Below, piece after piece: positions 17,311-26,851 of a DNA stretch of 64,000 bases (position 1 is the first letter of the stretch; each line of letters begins with the position of its first letter). The stretch covers positions 492,229 to 556,228 of the forward strand of contig JBMHDL010000003.1 of assembly GCA_049889415.1 (NCBI GenBank), read 5' to 3'. Under the pieces are notes generated by a model. It saw only the letters and a program-made list of their open reading frames with translations. It did no database searches and was not told the origin of the DNA. The stretch comes from JAYQKL01 sp049889415. GTDB lineage: Bacteria > Pseudomonadota > Alphaproteobacteria > RS24. Made by a program: the position numbers and the translations under genes.

Positions 17311-19170
17311 CTAATGGTTTTCCAGATTGGCCATTTCCCTCTTGATGGCCGTTAGGCGTTCAAAATTTTCCTGAGTTGTTTGCGTGCCCAAATCTTTTTC
17401 GATTTCCCGCATTTCCGCAGAAAGTACGGTAAGCTTATGCTGAAGTTCAAGTGCATCAAGCCAGCCACGACGAACATCGTCAGGGTTACTATTCTCCCGA
17501 ACAAAGGTCAGCATACGCGCATCGGGTAATTGCTCCAGCCGCGTGATGAGATCACCATGTCCAACTGTACTTAAATGGGTCTTCAGCGCCTCGGTGTCAA
17601 GCAAATTTTGGCCATTTATGGCGTCCAGCAGGGCATATCTCAGATCGTCCAGGGCACCCGTAACCAGTTCAATGCTTTCAAACCTGTCCAGCTCCTTGAG
17701 GAGGGCCGCGGGGTGGCGCAAGACACATAAAATAATCATTGCCTCCCGGGGCGGCAACATGTTGCCGCCGCTGGCCAGTGCTGACCGGCGGGCCTCAGTA
17801 CTGGCAAACCTGCGATGCGGTGCGTTTTGACGTCCGCCTCTGCCATAACGTGTTTTGCCATAACCCCTGACCGGACCGCCGCCAGAACTGCCGACAAACA
17901 GGCTGTCCAACCGTTGCTTGATTTCATCCCCGTAAAACCTGCGAACATCCGGATTTTGTACCTGGCTCACGGCTTTTCTCAACCGGTCTGTCAAAGCCGC
18001 ACGGCGTTCCGGCGTATCATATGGCGCAAAAGACAACTCCCTGTCCCATAACATTTCAACGAGTGATTTGGCGTTACCGAGCAACTCCAGCATCACCTCG
18101 CGGCCGCTGTCGCGGATAATGTCGTCGGGATCTTTCCCCGACGGCAATATTGCAAATCTGAGTGAAAAGCCAGGCTTCAGCACCGGCAGTGCCCGATCTA
18201 TCACACGATAAGCCGCCCGCAAACCCGCCTCATCACCGTCCAGGCACATGATCGGTTCAGGCGCCAGCCGCCAAAGCATCGCGATCTGCTCTTCCGTGAC
18301 AGCAGTGCCGAGTGGCGCGACAGCATGATCCAGCCCACCGCGGGCCAGACCAATCACATCCATGTAGCCCTCGCAGACGATGACCGCCTTTTCGTCATAG
18401 GCCGGTTGCCGTGCCTTATCGAAATTGAACAAGACGTGCCCCTTGTGGAACAGAGGTGTTTCCGGCGAATTGAGATATTTGGCCTTGGCGTCTGCGCTCA
18501 ATGCCCGTCCACCAAATGCGATGATGCGCCCTCTGGCGTCAGCAATCGGGAACATTACCCGGTCTCGAAAGCGGTCAATGACCTCGCGCCCGCCGGGGCC
18601 GTCGCGCTCCGGCACCAGAGCCATACCACTTTCAATTATTTGTTCCTGGGAAAACCCTTTTTCCAGCAAAAACGTATTCAATGCGTCTTTACGCCCGGGG
18701 GCATAGCCAATGCCGAAGCGTTTGGTCAACTCTGCCGTGAGGCCCCGCCGGACAAGATAATCGGCCGCCTCACGACCGGCGGCGCTGTTCAACTGCATGC
18801 CAAACCAGGAAGCCGCCGCCTCCGTCACATCCACCAAAGCGAGTTTCTTCTCCTCACGTTGGGCGGCCTTCGGATCACGGGCCGGCATCGGCAAATTGGC
18901 CTCAGAGGCCAGACGTTCTACCGCCTCAATAAAGGACAAACCCTCGGTCTCCATCAAAAAATCGAACACAGACCCATGCTTGCTTGTGGCGAAGCAGTGA
19001 TAAAACTGTTTTTCATCATTGACGGTAAAGGATGGGGTGCGTTCATTCTTGAAGGGGCTAAGGCCGACAAACTCCCGCCCACGGCGCGTCAACTTGACCT
19101 TGCGCCCGACCACATCTGATACGGGTACACGGTTTTTAATCTCTTCAAGAAAACTGCGCGGTAAGGACAT
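17311..19170 (-). CDS. dnaG: DNA primase with a degenerate zinc-binding domain
   Basis: Makes RNA primers at the replication fork. The 619 residues comprise the CHC2-type N-terminal domain (about 1-100), the TOPRIM core (VIVCEGYMDVIGLARGG, then MCLDGDEAGLRA), and a C-terminal helicase-interaction region (about 440-619) that is poorly conserved, as usual. Odd point: the zinc ligands of E. coli DnaG (C, H, C, C) are here Ser38, Lys41, Cys59 and Thr62 (GLSPFKNERTPSF and YHCFATSKHG), so this domain probably does not bind zinc. I recall a similar LSPF pattern in some other alphaproteobacteria, so it may be lineage-typical. It lies between yqeY and rpoD. Confidence 0.97.
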   Translation of the reverse strand: MSLPRSFLEEIKNRVPVSDVVGRKVKLTRRGREFVGLSPFKNERTPSFTVNDEKQFYHCFATSKHGSVFDFLMETEGLSFIEAVERLASEANLPMPARDPKAAQREEKKLALVDVTEAAASWFGMQLNSAAGREAADYLVRRGLTAELTKRFGIGYAPGRKDALNTFLLEKGFSQEQIIESGMALVPERDGPGGREVIDRFRDRVMFPIADARGRIIAFGGRALSADAKAKYLNSPETPLFHKGHVLFNFDKARQPAYDEKAVIVCEGYMDVIGLARGGLDHAVAPLGTAVTEEQIAMLWRLAPEPIMCLDGDEAGLRAAYRVIDRALPVLKPGFSLRFAILPSGKDPDDIIRDSGREVMLELLGNAKSLVEMLWDRELSFAPYDTPERRAALTDRLRKAVSQVQNPDVRRFYGDEIKQRLDSLFVGSSGGGPVRGYGKTRYGRGGRQNAPHRRFASTEARRSALASGGNMLPPREAMIILCVLRHPAALLKELDRFESIELVTGALDDLRYALLDAINGQNLLDTEALKTHLSTVGHGDLITRLEQLPDARMLTFVRENSNPDDVRRGWLDALELQHKLTVLSAEMREIEKDLGTQTTQENFERLTAIKREMANLENH

Positions 19171-19242
19171 GTTTCTAGCTTACGCAGGAACAGGCGCGGC
19201 GTCAGCCCAAAAGTCGATCAATTTGGAACCGCTTGTGGAAAA

Positions 19243-19695
19243 TTAGCCCAAAAGCTCCTTGACCAGCCCACTTGCCTTGCCGAAATCCATCTCTCCGGTA
19301 TGGCGGGACTTCAGCTCCCCCATCACCTTGCCCATATCCTTCAAACCATCGGCCTGCAGGTCAGCAATGACTGTGGTGACGGCTGTGCGTGCCTCCTCCT
19401 CGCTGAGTTGACGCGGCAGAAAATCCTGAATGATATCGATTTCTTCGAGCTCCTGAGCTGCAAGTTCCTCTCGGCCGGCATCCTTGTAGGTCTGGGCCGC
19501 CTCGATGCGCTGCTTAACCATTTTTGCCAGGATTTCAAGAATCTCATCATCCGAGACTCCGTCAACCTTGTCAGCGCCGCGGGCCGCTATGTCACGGTCT
19601 TTGATTGCGGCCGTAATCAACCGCAGGGTAGATGCACGCCTGCTGTTTTTTGATTTGATCGCCTCTTTCAAAGCTTGGTTGATATCATCTCTCAT
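19243..19695 (-). CDS. GatB/YqeY domain protein
   Basis: A 150-residue stand-alone YqeY protein, related to the C-terminal tRNA-binding tail of GatB. It shows the family pattern: DINQALKEAIKSKNSRRASTLRLI at the N-terminus, a middle KMVKQRIEAAQTYKDAGREELA block, and the C-terminal GKVMGELKSRHTGEMDFGKAS. It may aid tRNA-dependent amidation or other tRNA handling, but its role is not settled. It is the first gene of the dnaG-rpoD operon, a conserved position in alphaproteobacteria. Confidence 0.92.
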   Translation of the reverse strand: MRDDINQALKEAIKSKNSRRASTLRLITAAIKDRDIAARGADKVDGVSDDEILEILAKMVKQRIEAAQTYKDAGREELAAQELEEIDIIQDFLPRQLSEEEARTAVTTVIADLQADGLKDMGKVMGELKSRHTGEMDFGKASGLVKELLG

Positions 19696-19953
19696 GAGAA
19701 TAACCTCGTCCCTTTCGGCAAATTAAAACAGCATTGAGCCGTTATCAACACGAACGCGGGAAAATAGTCCAAACAGACCCGGCATGCAAACAAAATAAAT
19801 CGCTCTGCAGAGACGATTCTCCAACCCGAAAACGGGAATCAGATAGGGTTGGGTTATCCGACAAATCAGGGATCGTGCCATATTGGGAAAAATTGAATTA
19901 AGTCATTGAATTATAATCATAAAATTTAATTCACAGAAAATACCGAACAGGAC
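19696..19953. other. Upstream half of the yqeY-carA intergenic gap, no gene seen
   Basis: This part of the 457-base gap between divergent operons holds no ORF that looks coding. It becomes AT-rich after about 19,880. A short inverted motif (CCAACCC ... GGGTTGG, about 19822-19853, with AAAACGGGAATCAGATA between) could form a hairpin or operator; nothing else stands out. Confidence 0.5.
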
Positions 19954-19982
19954 TTGACCATAAGGCCTGTATTCTTTAATTT
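19954..19982 (+). promoter_or_regulatory. Candidate carAB promoter
   Basis: TTGACC at 19954-19959 and TAATTT at 19977-19982 are 17 bases apart, a good sigma-70 match. Transcription would start near 19989 and leave a leader of about 165 bases before carA, long enough for attenuation or leader-peptide control of pyrimidine/arginine precursor synthesis. Confidence 0.5.
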
Positions 19983-20050
19983 CCCGTCAATTTGGCTGTA
20001 TGGCTTAGGCATTCAACTGAGTCGGCTGGTTCCGCCAAAAAGGGTATTTA

Positions 20051-20140
20051 ATGGTAACTGACAAAAAACCTAAGAAATCGTTTTCAGCCAGATGGCGGAC
20101 GGTTTCTTTTTTTGCGCCTGTCCGCATGTCAAACTGTTGA
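20051..20140 (+). CDS. Possible 29-residue leader ORF upstream of carA
   Basis: An ATG at 20051 preceded by AAGGG at proper spacing opens MVTDKKPKKSFSARWRTVSF and ends in a TGA 12 bases before the carA start; the carA ribosome-binding site GAGGTGA overlaps that stop. It is basic (Lys/Arg-rich) and has no known homologue that I recognise. The same DNA holds a GCGGAC/GTCCGC inverted pair around a T-run. It might be a translated leader or chance; low confidence. Confidence 0.25.
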   Translation: MVTDKKPKKSFSARWRTVSFFAPVRMSNC

Positions 20141-20152
20141 GGTGAAAGTGAA

Positions 20153-21358
20153 ATGACGAACGGTTGGAAAACGGAAAAGACAACAGGAGTTCTGGTTTTG
20201 GCAGACGGAACGGTTCTGGAGGGAACCGGCATTGGTGCAGCAGGACACGCAGTCGGTGAAGTCTGCTTCAACACGGCCATGACCGGCTATCAGGAAATCA
20301 TTACTGACCCCTCCTATGCCGGCCAAATCATCACCTTCACTTTCCCGCATATCGGCAATGTCGGTACCAATGCCAGCGACAGCGAAACCTCAAATGTCGA
20401 TAACCTGCAACAACAGGGGGCGTCAACGCAGGGCATTATCATCCGCGAGAGCATCACCAACCCGGCCAACTACCGTGCCGTTGCGCATTTGGATGCCTGG
20501 CTGAAGGACCGGGGGCTCATTGGGCTGGCCAATGTTGATACACGCTCCCTGACCCGCCATATCCGTGAAAACGGCATGTTTGACGCCACCATCGCCCATC
20601 AACCGGACGGTGCTTTTGACATTGAGGCGCTGCAACAAAAAGCCGCCATGTTCCCCGGACTAGAGGGGCTAGATCTGGCGGCTCGGGTAACGACGGCGAA
20701 GACCTATGACTGGGCGCAGGGCCGCTGGGGGTGGGAAGCGGGTTTTGACAATACGCCGACCTTGAACCGGAAAGTCGTTGCGCTTGATTTCGGGGTCAAA
20801 AACAACATATTACGCTGCCTGGCGACGGCCGGCTGTCAAGTTGTCACGGTACCGGGCAATACCAGCGCGGAGGACGTTCTCGCACTCAACCCGGACGGTG
20901 TATTTTTGTCCAACGGCCCAGGTGACCCGGCTGCGACCGGAGACTATGCCGTTCCGGAAATCGCCAAGCTCGTCGACAGCGGCAAGCCGGTTTTCGGCAT
21001 CTGTCTTGGCCATCAAATGCTGGCCTTGGCATTGGGCGCCAAAACCGAAAAAATGAAACAGGGGCATCACGGTGCCAATCATCCGGTCAAGGATATGACC
21101 ACTGGCAAAGTTGAAATCACCTCAATGAATCACGGCTTCACGGTTGACCGCGACAGCCTGCCGGCGGAGGTGGAAGAAACCCATATCAGTCTCTTTGACG
21201 GTACGAATTGCGGCATTCAACTCAAAGGCCGCCCGGTCTTTTCCGTACAATATCATCCTGAAGCCTCACCCGGCCCGCAGGACAGCCATTATCTTTTCGA
21301 CCGTTTCACCGCCGCCATGGATGCAGCCGGCCATCAACAGGAGAGCCAGAATGCCTAA
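20153..21358 (+). CDS. carA: Carbamoyl-phosphate synthase small (glutaminase) subunit
   Basis: Releases ammonia from glutamine and channels it to CarB to make carbamoyl phosphate for arginine and pyrimidines. The 401 residues have the N-terminal CarA domain (GTVLEGTGIGAAGHAVGEVC, FNTAMTGYQEIITDPSYAGQ) and a class I glutaminase domain with the nucleophile in FGICLGHQML and the His-Glu pair in YHPEASPGP. The 3' end overlaps the carB start by eight bases, which couples subunit synthesis. Confidence 0.98.
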   Translation: MTNGWKTEKTTGVLVLADGTVLEGTGIGAAGHAVGEVCFNTAMTGYQEIITDPSYAGQIITFTFPHIGNVGTNASDSETSNVDNLQQQGASTQGIIIRESITNPANYRAVAHLDAWLKDRGLIGLANVDTRSLTRHIRENGMFDATIAHQPDGAFDIEALQQKAAMFPGLEGLDLAARVTTAKTYDWAQGRWGWEAGFDNTPTLNRKVVALDFGVKNNILRCLATAGCQVVTVPGNTSAEDVLALNPDGVFLSNGPGDPAATGDYAVPEIAKLVDSGKPVFGICLGHQMLALALGAKTEKMKQGHHGANHPVKDMTTGKVEITSMNHGFTVDRDSLPAEVEETHISLFDGTNCGIQLKGRPVFSVQYHPEASPGPQDSHYLFDRFTAAMDAAGHQQESQNA

Positions 21359-24300
21359 ACGCACAGATATCCAAAGCATCCTGATGATCGGCGCCGGCCC
21401 TATTATTATCGGCCAGGCCTGCGAGTTTGATTATTCCGGCACACAAGCCTGCAAAGCCCTGAAAGAGGAAGGCTTCCGAGTTATTCTGGTCAATTCCAAT
21501 CCGGCGACCATCATGACCGACCCGGACCTGGCGGACGCCACCTATGTTGAGCCGATCACAGCTGAGGCGGTTGCTCGCATCATCGAGATAGAAAAACCGG
21601 ACGCCCTGCTGCCCACCATGGGCGGGCAGACGGCTTTGAACACAGCGATTGCTTTGGCTGAAAACGGCGTTCTTGAGCAACATAATGTCGCTCTCATCGG
21701 CGCCGATCTTGACGCCATCAACAAGGCCGAAGACCGGCTGTTGTTCCGCGAGGCCATGGACAAGATCGGGCTGGAAAGCGCCCGCTCACGGGTCGTCAAA
21801 ACCCTTGAAGAAGCCCTTGAGGGGCTGGATTATGTCGGCCTGCCGACCATCATCAGACCTTCCTTCACCATGGGCGGCACAGGCGGTGGCGTGGCCTACA
21901 ATAAGGAAGAATTCATCGAGATCGTCACCAACGGGCTGGAAGCCTCGCCGGTGACGGAGGTGCTGATTGAGGAAAGCATAATCGGCTGGAAAGAATATGA
22001 GATGGAGGTGGTGCGCGACCGCAACGACAACTGCATCATCATCTGCTCGATTGAAAATGTTGATCCAATGGGGGTGCACACCGGCGACAGCATCACCGTC
22101 GCCCCGGCCTTGACGCTGACCGACCGCGAATATCAGATTATGCGCAATGCCTCAATCGCCGTGCTGCGCGAAATCGGCGTGGAGACGGGCGGCTCCAATG
22201 TGCAGTTCGCCGTTAACCCGGCTGATGGCCGGCTGGTCATTATTGAGATGAACCCTCGTGTGTCTCGCTCCTCGGCTTTGGCATCGAAAGCCACCGGCTT
22301 CCCGATTGCCAAGATTGCCGCCAAGCTCGCCGTCGGCTATACGCTGGACGAACTGACCAACGACATTACCGGCGTCACACCGGCCAGTTTTGAGCCGACC
22401 ATTGATTATGTCGTCACCAAAATCCCGCGATTCGCCTTTGAGAAATTCCCCGGTTCAGAACCCCTGTTGACCACTGCCATGAAATCGGTCGGAGAAAGCA
22501 TGGCGATCGGCCGGAGTTTTCAAGAGAGCATGCAAAAAGCCCTGCGCTCTTTGGAGACCGGCCTCACCGGCATGGACGAGCAGCTGACGGAGTTGCAGGC
22601 CGGCGATGAAAACTCCATCAACAGGGTACGCCACGCCCTGAAAACCCCGACCCCGCAACGCCTGCTGCATATAGCAGATGCCCTGCGGTTTGGCATGGCG
22701 GAAGAGGACATTGCGGAACTGTCCGGTTTCAATCCCTGGTTTATCGAGCAGATTAAGGGCATTGTCGACATGGAGGCCAGGGTTCGCGACCATGGCCTGC
22801 CGACTGATGCGGCCAATTTCCGGCAACTCAAGAAAATGGGGTTTTCCGACATGCGGCTGGCCATTCTTTCTGGGCTGGATGAGAAGACTGTACGCGACCG
22901 CCGCCGCACTCTTGACGTGCGCCCGTCCTATCGCCGCATTGACACCTGCGCGGCCGAATTTGCCGCCGGCACGCCCTATCTGTATTCCAGCTATGACGCG
23001 CCCTCACCGTTTGAAAACCAGAATGAGGCTGAACCGTCAGACCGCAAAAAGGCGGTTATTCTCGGCGGCGGTCCCAACCGCATCGGCCAGGGCATTGAAT
23101 TTGACTATTGCTGCTGCCATGCCGCCTATGCGCTTGGTGATATTGACATTGAAAGCATCATGGTCAATTGCAACCCTGAAACTGTTTCGACCGATTATGA
23201 TACCTCCGACCGGCTGTATTTCGAGCCTTTGACCGAAGAGGATGTTCTTGAACTTCTGGCCTGTGAACAGGCCAAAGGTGAGCTTGCCGGGGTGATTGTC
23301 CAGTTTGGCGGCCAGACTCCGCTAAAATTGTCCCAGGCTTTGGAAGAAAACGGCATTCCCATTCTCGGTACGGATCCTGATGCCATTGACCTGGCCGAGG
23401 ACCGCGACCGCTTCAAGGATTTGCTCGACCGGCTTGAGTTGAAACAGCCGCCCAATGGTATTGCCCGCAGCAGCGACGAAGCCAAACAGATCGTAGCTGA
23501 AATCGGCTTCCCGGTGGTGATCCGTCCGAGTTATGTCTTGGGCGGGCGGGCCATGGAAATTGTGCACACAGATGCCCAGCTTGACCGCTATATGCGGGAG
23601 GCCGTTGTCGTTTCCGGCGACAGCCCGGTGCTGATTGACGGCTATCTGCGCGAGGCGACTGAGGTGGATGTGGATGTGTTGTGCGACGGCAAGGATGTCT
23701 TTGTCGCCGGCATTTTGGAACATATCGAGGAAGCCGGCGTACATTCCGGTGACAGTGCCTGTTCGATGCCGCCGCATTCGTTGCCGCAAAACATCATTGA
23801 CGAGCTTGGTCGGCAAGCCACGGAGATGGCGCTGGCCCTGAATGTGGTTGGCTTGATGAATGTGCAGTTCGCCGTTCAGGGCGACACCATTTATGTTCTG
23901 GAGGTCAACCCCCGCGCCAGCCGGACCGTGCCATTTGTCGCCAAAGTTCTGGGGCAACCGATCGCAAATATCGCGGCCCGGCTGATGGCCGGCAAACCGC
24001 TGGGCAGCTTCAACCTTTCAACCCCCAAGCTGGGACATATTGCGGTAAAAGAGGCGGTCTTCCCATTTGCCCGCTTCCCCGGCGTTGACACCATTCTCGG
24101 GCCTGAAATGCGCTCGACCGGTGAGGTCATGGGGCTGGATACGGATTTCGCTACCGCATTCGACAAAAGCCAGCTTGGCAGCGGCACGCAACTGCCGACC
24201 ACCGGCACGGCTTTCATTTCGGTTCGGGATATGGACAAACAACGCGCCCTGATTGTCGCCGGCAAACTCGAAACCGCAGGTTTCAAACTTCTGGCAACTC

Positions 24301-24623
24301 ATGGAACGGCAAATTTCCTGAAGGAAAACAGTATAAGCGTCACGCCGATCAACAAAGTGCTTGAAGGACGCCCGCATATTGTCGACGCCATTAAAAATGA
24401 TGATGTTCAAATTGTCATCAACACGACTGAGGGCGAGCAGTCATTGGCTGACAGCAAGTCCATCCGCCGCACGGCTTTGATGAATAAAATCCCTTATTAC
24501 ACCACGCTCGCTGGGGCTGAGGCGGCCGCTGATGCGATTTCCCAACGCCAGAAAGCACCGGTTTTCGAGGTCTGTTCCCTGCAGAACTATGCTGAAAAAC
24601 AGCGGGCTGTAGAGGGCGGTTAA
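21351..24623 (+). CDS. carB: Carbamoyl-phosphate synthase large subunit
   Basis: A 1090-residue ATP-grasp enzyme of two homologous halves: the first makes and phosphorylates bicarbonate to carbamate, the second makes carbamoyl phosphate. Both begin with a P-loop-like motif (MIGAGPIIIGQACEFDYSGTQAC and ILGGGPNRIGQGIEFDYCCCH). ATP-grasp glycine loops (RPSFTMGGTGGG; RPSYVLGGRAMEI) are present, and the C-terminal 150 residues form the MGS-like regulatory domain. The frame stays open 200 bases upstream inside carA; GGAGAGCC directly before the MPKRTDIQSIL codon fixes the start. Confidence 0.98.
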   Translation: MPKRTDIQSILMIGAGPIIIGQACEFDYSGTQACKALKEEGFRVILVNSNPATIMTDPDLADATYVEPITAEAVARIIEIEKPDALLPTMGGQTALNTAIALAENGVLEQHNVALIGADLDAINKAEDRLLFREAMDKIGLESARSRVVKTLEEALEGLDYVGLPTIIRPSFTMGGTGGGVAYNKEEFIEIVTNGLEASPVTEVLIEESIIGWKEYEMEVVRDRNDNCIIICSIENVDPMGVHTGDSITVAPALTLTDREYQIMRNASIAVLREIGVETGGSNVQFAVNPADGRLVIIEMNPRVSRSSALASKATGFPIAKIAAKLAVGYTLDELTNDITGVTPASFEPTIDYVVTKIPRFAFEKFPGSEPLLTTAMKSVGESMAIGRSFQESMQKALRSLETGLTGMDEQLTELQAGDENSINRVRHALKTPTPQRLLHIADALRFGMAEEDIAELSGFNPWFIEQIKGIVDMEARVRDHGLPTDAANFRQLKKMGFSDMRLAILSGLDEKTVRDRRRTLDVRPSYRRIDTCAAEFAAGTPYLYSSYDAPSPFENQNEAEPSDRKKAVILGGGPNRIGQGIEFDYCCCHAAYALGDIDIESIMVNCNPETVSTDYDTSDRLYFEPLTEEDVLELLACEQAKGELAGVIVQFGGQTPLKLSQALEENGIPILGTDPDAIDLAEDRDRFKDLLDRLELKQPPNGIARSSDEAKQIVAEIGFPVVIRPSYVLGGRAMEIVHTDAQLDRYMREAVVVSGDSPVLIDGYLREATEVDVDVLCDGKDVFVAGILEHIEEAGVHSGDSACSMPPHSLPQNIIDELGRQATEMALALNVVGLMNVQFAVQGDTIYVLEVNPRASRTVPFVAKVLGQPIANIAARLMAGKPLGSFNLSTPKLGHIAVKEAVFPFARFPGVDTILGPEMRSTGEVMGLDTDFATAFDKSQLGSGTQLPTTGTAFISVRDMDKQRALIVAGKLETAGFKLLATHGTANFLKENSISVTPINKVLEGRPHIVDAIKNDDVQIVINTTEGEQSLADSKSIRRTALMNKIPYYTTLAGAEAAADAISQRQKAPVFEVCSLQNYAEKQRAVEGG

Positions 24624-24691
24624 ATCCCTCTATTGACCTGGGCATGTTTTTTTCACAACATAGAGATCTGTTAACGTAAGGGTTTCAAAGA

Positions 24692-25168
24692 ATGGATACC
24701 TTCCCAATGACCCCCGGCAGCTATGACGCGCTGGAGGAAGAACTTAAATTGCTGAAAGGCCCGGAACGCCAGCGAATCATTGCGGCCATTTCCGAGGCCC
24801 GCGCGCATGGCGATTTGTCTGAAAATGCCGAATACCATGCCGCCAAAGAGCAACAAAGCCATAATGAAGGCCGGATCAAGGAGCTGGAGGATATGATGAA
24901 CCGGGCGGAGGTCATCGACATCTCCGCTTTGGCCGGCAGCTCACGCGTCCAGTTCGGGGCAACACTCGACCTGATTGACGAAGACACCGAAAAGGAAGTC
25001 ACCTACCAGATTGTCGGGGAATATGAGGCCAATGTCGAACTCGGCAAAATCTCTATCGTTTCTCCGATCGCCCGCGCCCTCATCGGAAAAGAAACCGGCG
25101 ACAGTGTGGAAGTCCGTACGCCGGGCGGCAGCAAATATTACGAAATTCTCGACGTCAAATACATCTGA
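24692..25168 (+). CDS. greA: Transcription elongation factor GreA
   Basis: Rescues backtracked RNA polymerase by stimulating transcript cleavage in the secondary channel. The 158-residue length and layout are standard: an N-terminal antiparallel coiled coil (about 10-75) with the acidic tip sequence HGDLSENAEYHAAKEQQ, and a C-terminal FKBP-like domain (SPIARALIGKETGDSVEV). A weak TTGACC box at 24633-24638 in the 68-base gap after carB could give it its own promoter. Confidence 0.97.
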   Translation: MDTFPMTPGSYDALEEELKLLKGPERQRIIAAISEARAHGDLSENAEYHAAKEQQSHNEGRIKELEDMMNRAEVIDISALAGSSRVQFGATLDLIDEDTEKEVTYQIVGEYEANVELGKISIVSPIARALIGKETGDSVEVRTPGGSKYYEILDVKYI

Positions 25169-25189
25169 TCATCTCCTGCGTTCCCGCCA

Positions 25190-25660
25190 CTACCCAACCG
25201 GCACGCCCGGCTGCTTTTTGGATTGTCTGATAGTCAGAGAGGTTTTGACATTGGCAACATTCGGCGCCGGCGTCAGTTTCTGGGTCAGGAAGGTCTGGAA
25301 ACTGGACAAATCCAAAGCGACAATCTTCAGAATAAAATCAATGTCACCGTTCAGCATATGACATTCTCGGACTTCCGGCCAGCTGCGCACAAGTTCCTCA
25401 AATGCCTGCAAATCAGTCTCAGCCTGACTTTCCAACCCGACCATGGCGAACACAGTCACCGTGTAGCCCAATAATGCAGCATCCACCTCGGCGTGATAAC
25501 CGGTAATATACCCCGCCGCCTCCAGTGCCCGTACACGCCGCAGGCAAGGTGGCGCCGATATGCCGACCTGATCAGCCAAATCCTTATTGGTCATACGCCC
25601 CTGCTCAAGCAAGCTTGACAGTATTTTTACATCGGTTTGATCAAGTGATTTTTTACCCAT
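25190..25660 (-). CDS. Lrp/AsnC family transcriptional regulator
   Basis: A 156-residue feast/famine regulator. Residues about 7-60 are the winged helix (KILSSLLEQGRMTNKDLADQVGISAPPCLRRVRALE), and 65-150 form the RAM effector domain (VTVFAMVGLESQAETDLQAF, then ECHMLNGDIDFILKIV). It likely senses an amino acid. It is divergent from the ELM1-family gene with a 144-base gap in between, and convergent with greA. The ligand and regulon cannot be told from sequence. Confidence 0.92.
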   Translation of the reverse strand: MGKKSLDQTDVKILSSLLEQGRMTNKDLADQVGISAPPCLRRVRALEAAGYITGYHAEVDAALLGYTVTVFAMVGLESQAETDLQAFEELVRSWPEVRECHMLNGDIDFILKIVALDLSSFQTFLTQKLTPAPNVANVKTSLTIRQSKKQPGVPVG

Positions 25661-25804
25661 TCCCTGACGCCTACACTCTTTTGAATTGTGAAATTTTCAG
25701 CCCGTTAAAAGTAACATTGTTACCGCTGCACGCAATATTTTTTCACTATTCGGAATGGTTTTTTTCACTTACACTGAGGCCTAACGTATCTGAAATCAAC
25801 TGTC

Positions 25805-26818
25805 ATGACCGATATTTCCCTTTCCTGCATCTGGACCTTGACCAACGGTATGGCGGGTTTTGAAGTCCAAACCAGTGCTGTAGCGTCGCACATAGCCGGA
25901 TATTGCGGTCTTGATGACAATGCCGTCAGCCGCAAAACCGTATGTTTATCAGCCCCCTACAAATGGCTGGCGCCCTACGGGCCGGCTCAAAAGCAGGCTT
26001 CTTGCACGCCACCCTACCCCGATCTCCTAATCGCATCGGGTCGTAAATCAATTCCGCTGGCACGTCATATCAAAAAGGCCAGCGGCGGCTCATGCTATAC
26101 GGTTATTTTGCAGAATCCACGTATTTCCCCGCGCCATTTTGATTTCGTCTGGGCGCCCGCACATGACCGACTGCGTGGCAAAAACGTTTTTTCAACTCTG
26201 CTTTCTCCGCATGGATTGACGCAGGAAAGCCTGTTGCAGGCGGCCTCGGATTGGGCCGGAAAAATCAAAGCGTCAGCAAAGCAGAAACGCATTGGGGTTC
26301 TGGTCGGGGGGCCGAACAAAATTTACGGTTTCAAAGATCAGGATGTACGGAATTTGGCGCAGGCCGTCAAACATCTTGCCGAAGCCGGTCATTTCATCAT
26401 GCTTAGCCTCTCCCGGCGCACACCTGACGGTGTAGAAGCCCGACTGGCTGAGGCTCTTTCCGGCCACAACCATTTCCTCTGGGCACCCCGTCACGGCGGC
26501 GACAACCCCTATCGCGGTATTCTTGGCCTTGCCGATGCCATGCTGGTGACCTGCGACAGCGTCAATATGGTCGGGGAAGCCTGCACCACCGGCGTACCGG
26601 TCTATATATTGAAACTTGATGGTGGCTCGCACCGCTTTGACCGCTTTCACCGGGCAGTCTGTGAAACCGGTCATGCCGCATTTATGACGCAAGAGGCTCT
26701 TGCAGGCCTGTGTACCGGGCCTTTTCCCGACCCGATGAAAACGGGCCTCAACAGCACAGCCGAAATCGCCGGTAAAATCATAGATGACCTTCGCAAAAGC
26801 TCTCAAAACAGTTTATAA
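25805..26818 (+). CDS. ELM1/DUF1022-family protein
   Basis: A 337-residue protein of the family named after plant mitochondrial fission factor ELM1, which is common in alphaproteobacteria. Visible hallmarks are CIWTLTNGMAGFEVQ at the N-terminus, LIASGRKSIPLARHI, VILQNPRISPRHFDFVWAPAHD, and the C-terminal GT-B-like TCDSVNMVGEACTTGVPVYI. The last block resembles the sugar-nucleotide site of glycosyltransferases, so a glycosyltransferase-like function is possible. The bacterial role is unknown. It lies between greA and trxB, a position I associate with this family in Rhodospirillales-like genomes. Confidence 0.85.
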   Translation: MTDISLSCIWTLTNGMAGFEVQTSAVASHIAGYCGLDDNAVSRKTVCLSAPYKWLAPYGPAQKQASCTPPYPDLLIASGRKSIPLARHIKKASGGSCYTVILQNPRISPRHFDFVWAPAHDRLRGKNVFSTLLSPHGLTQESLLQAASDWAGKIKASAKQKRIGVLVGGPNKIYGFKDQDVRNLAQAVKHLAEAGHFIMLSLSRRTPDGVEARLAEALSGHNHFLWAPRHGGDNPYRGILGLADAMLVTCDSVNMVGEACTTGVPVYILKLDGGSHRFDRFHRAVCETGHAAFMTQEALAGLCTGPFPDPMKTGLNSTAEIAGKIIDDLRKSSQNSL

Positions 26819-26851
26819 AGTCACTGAACACAGCATGAGAAGAACCTGGAT

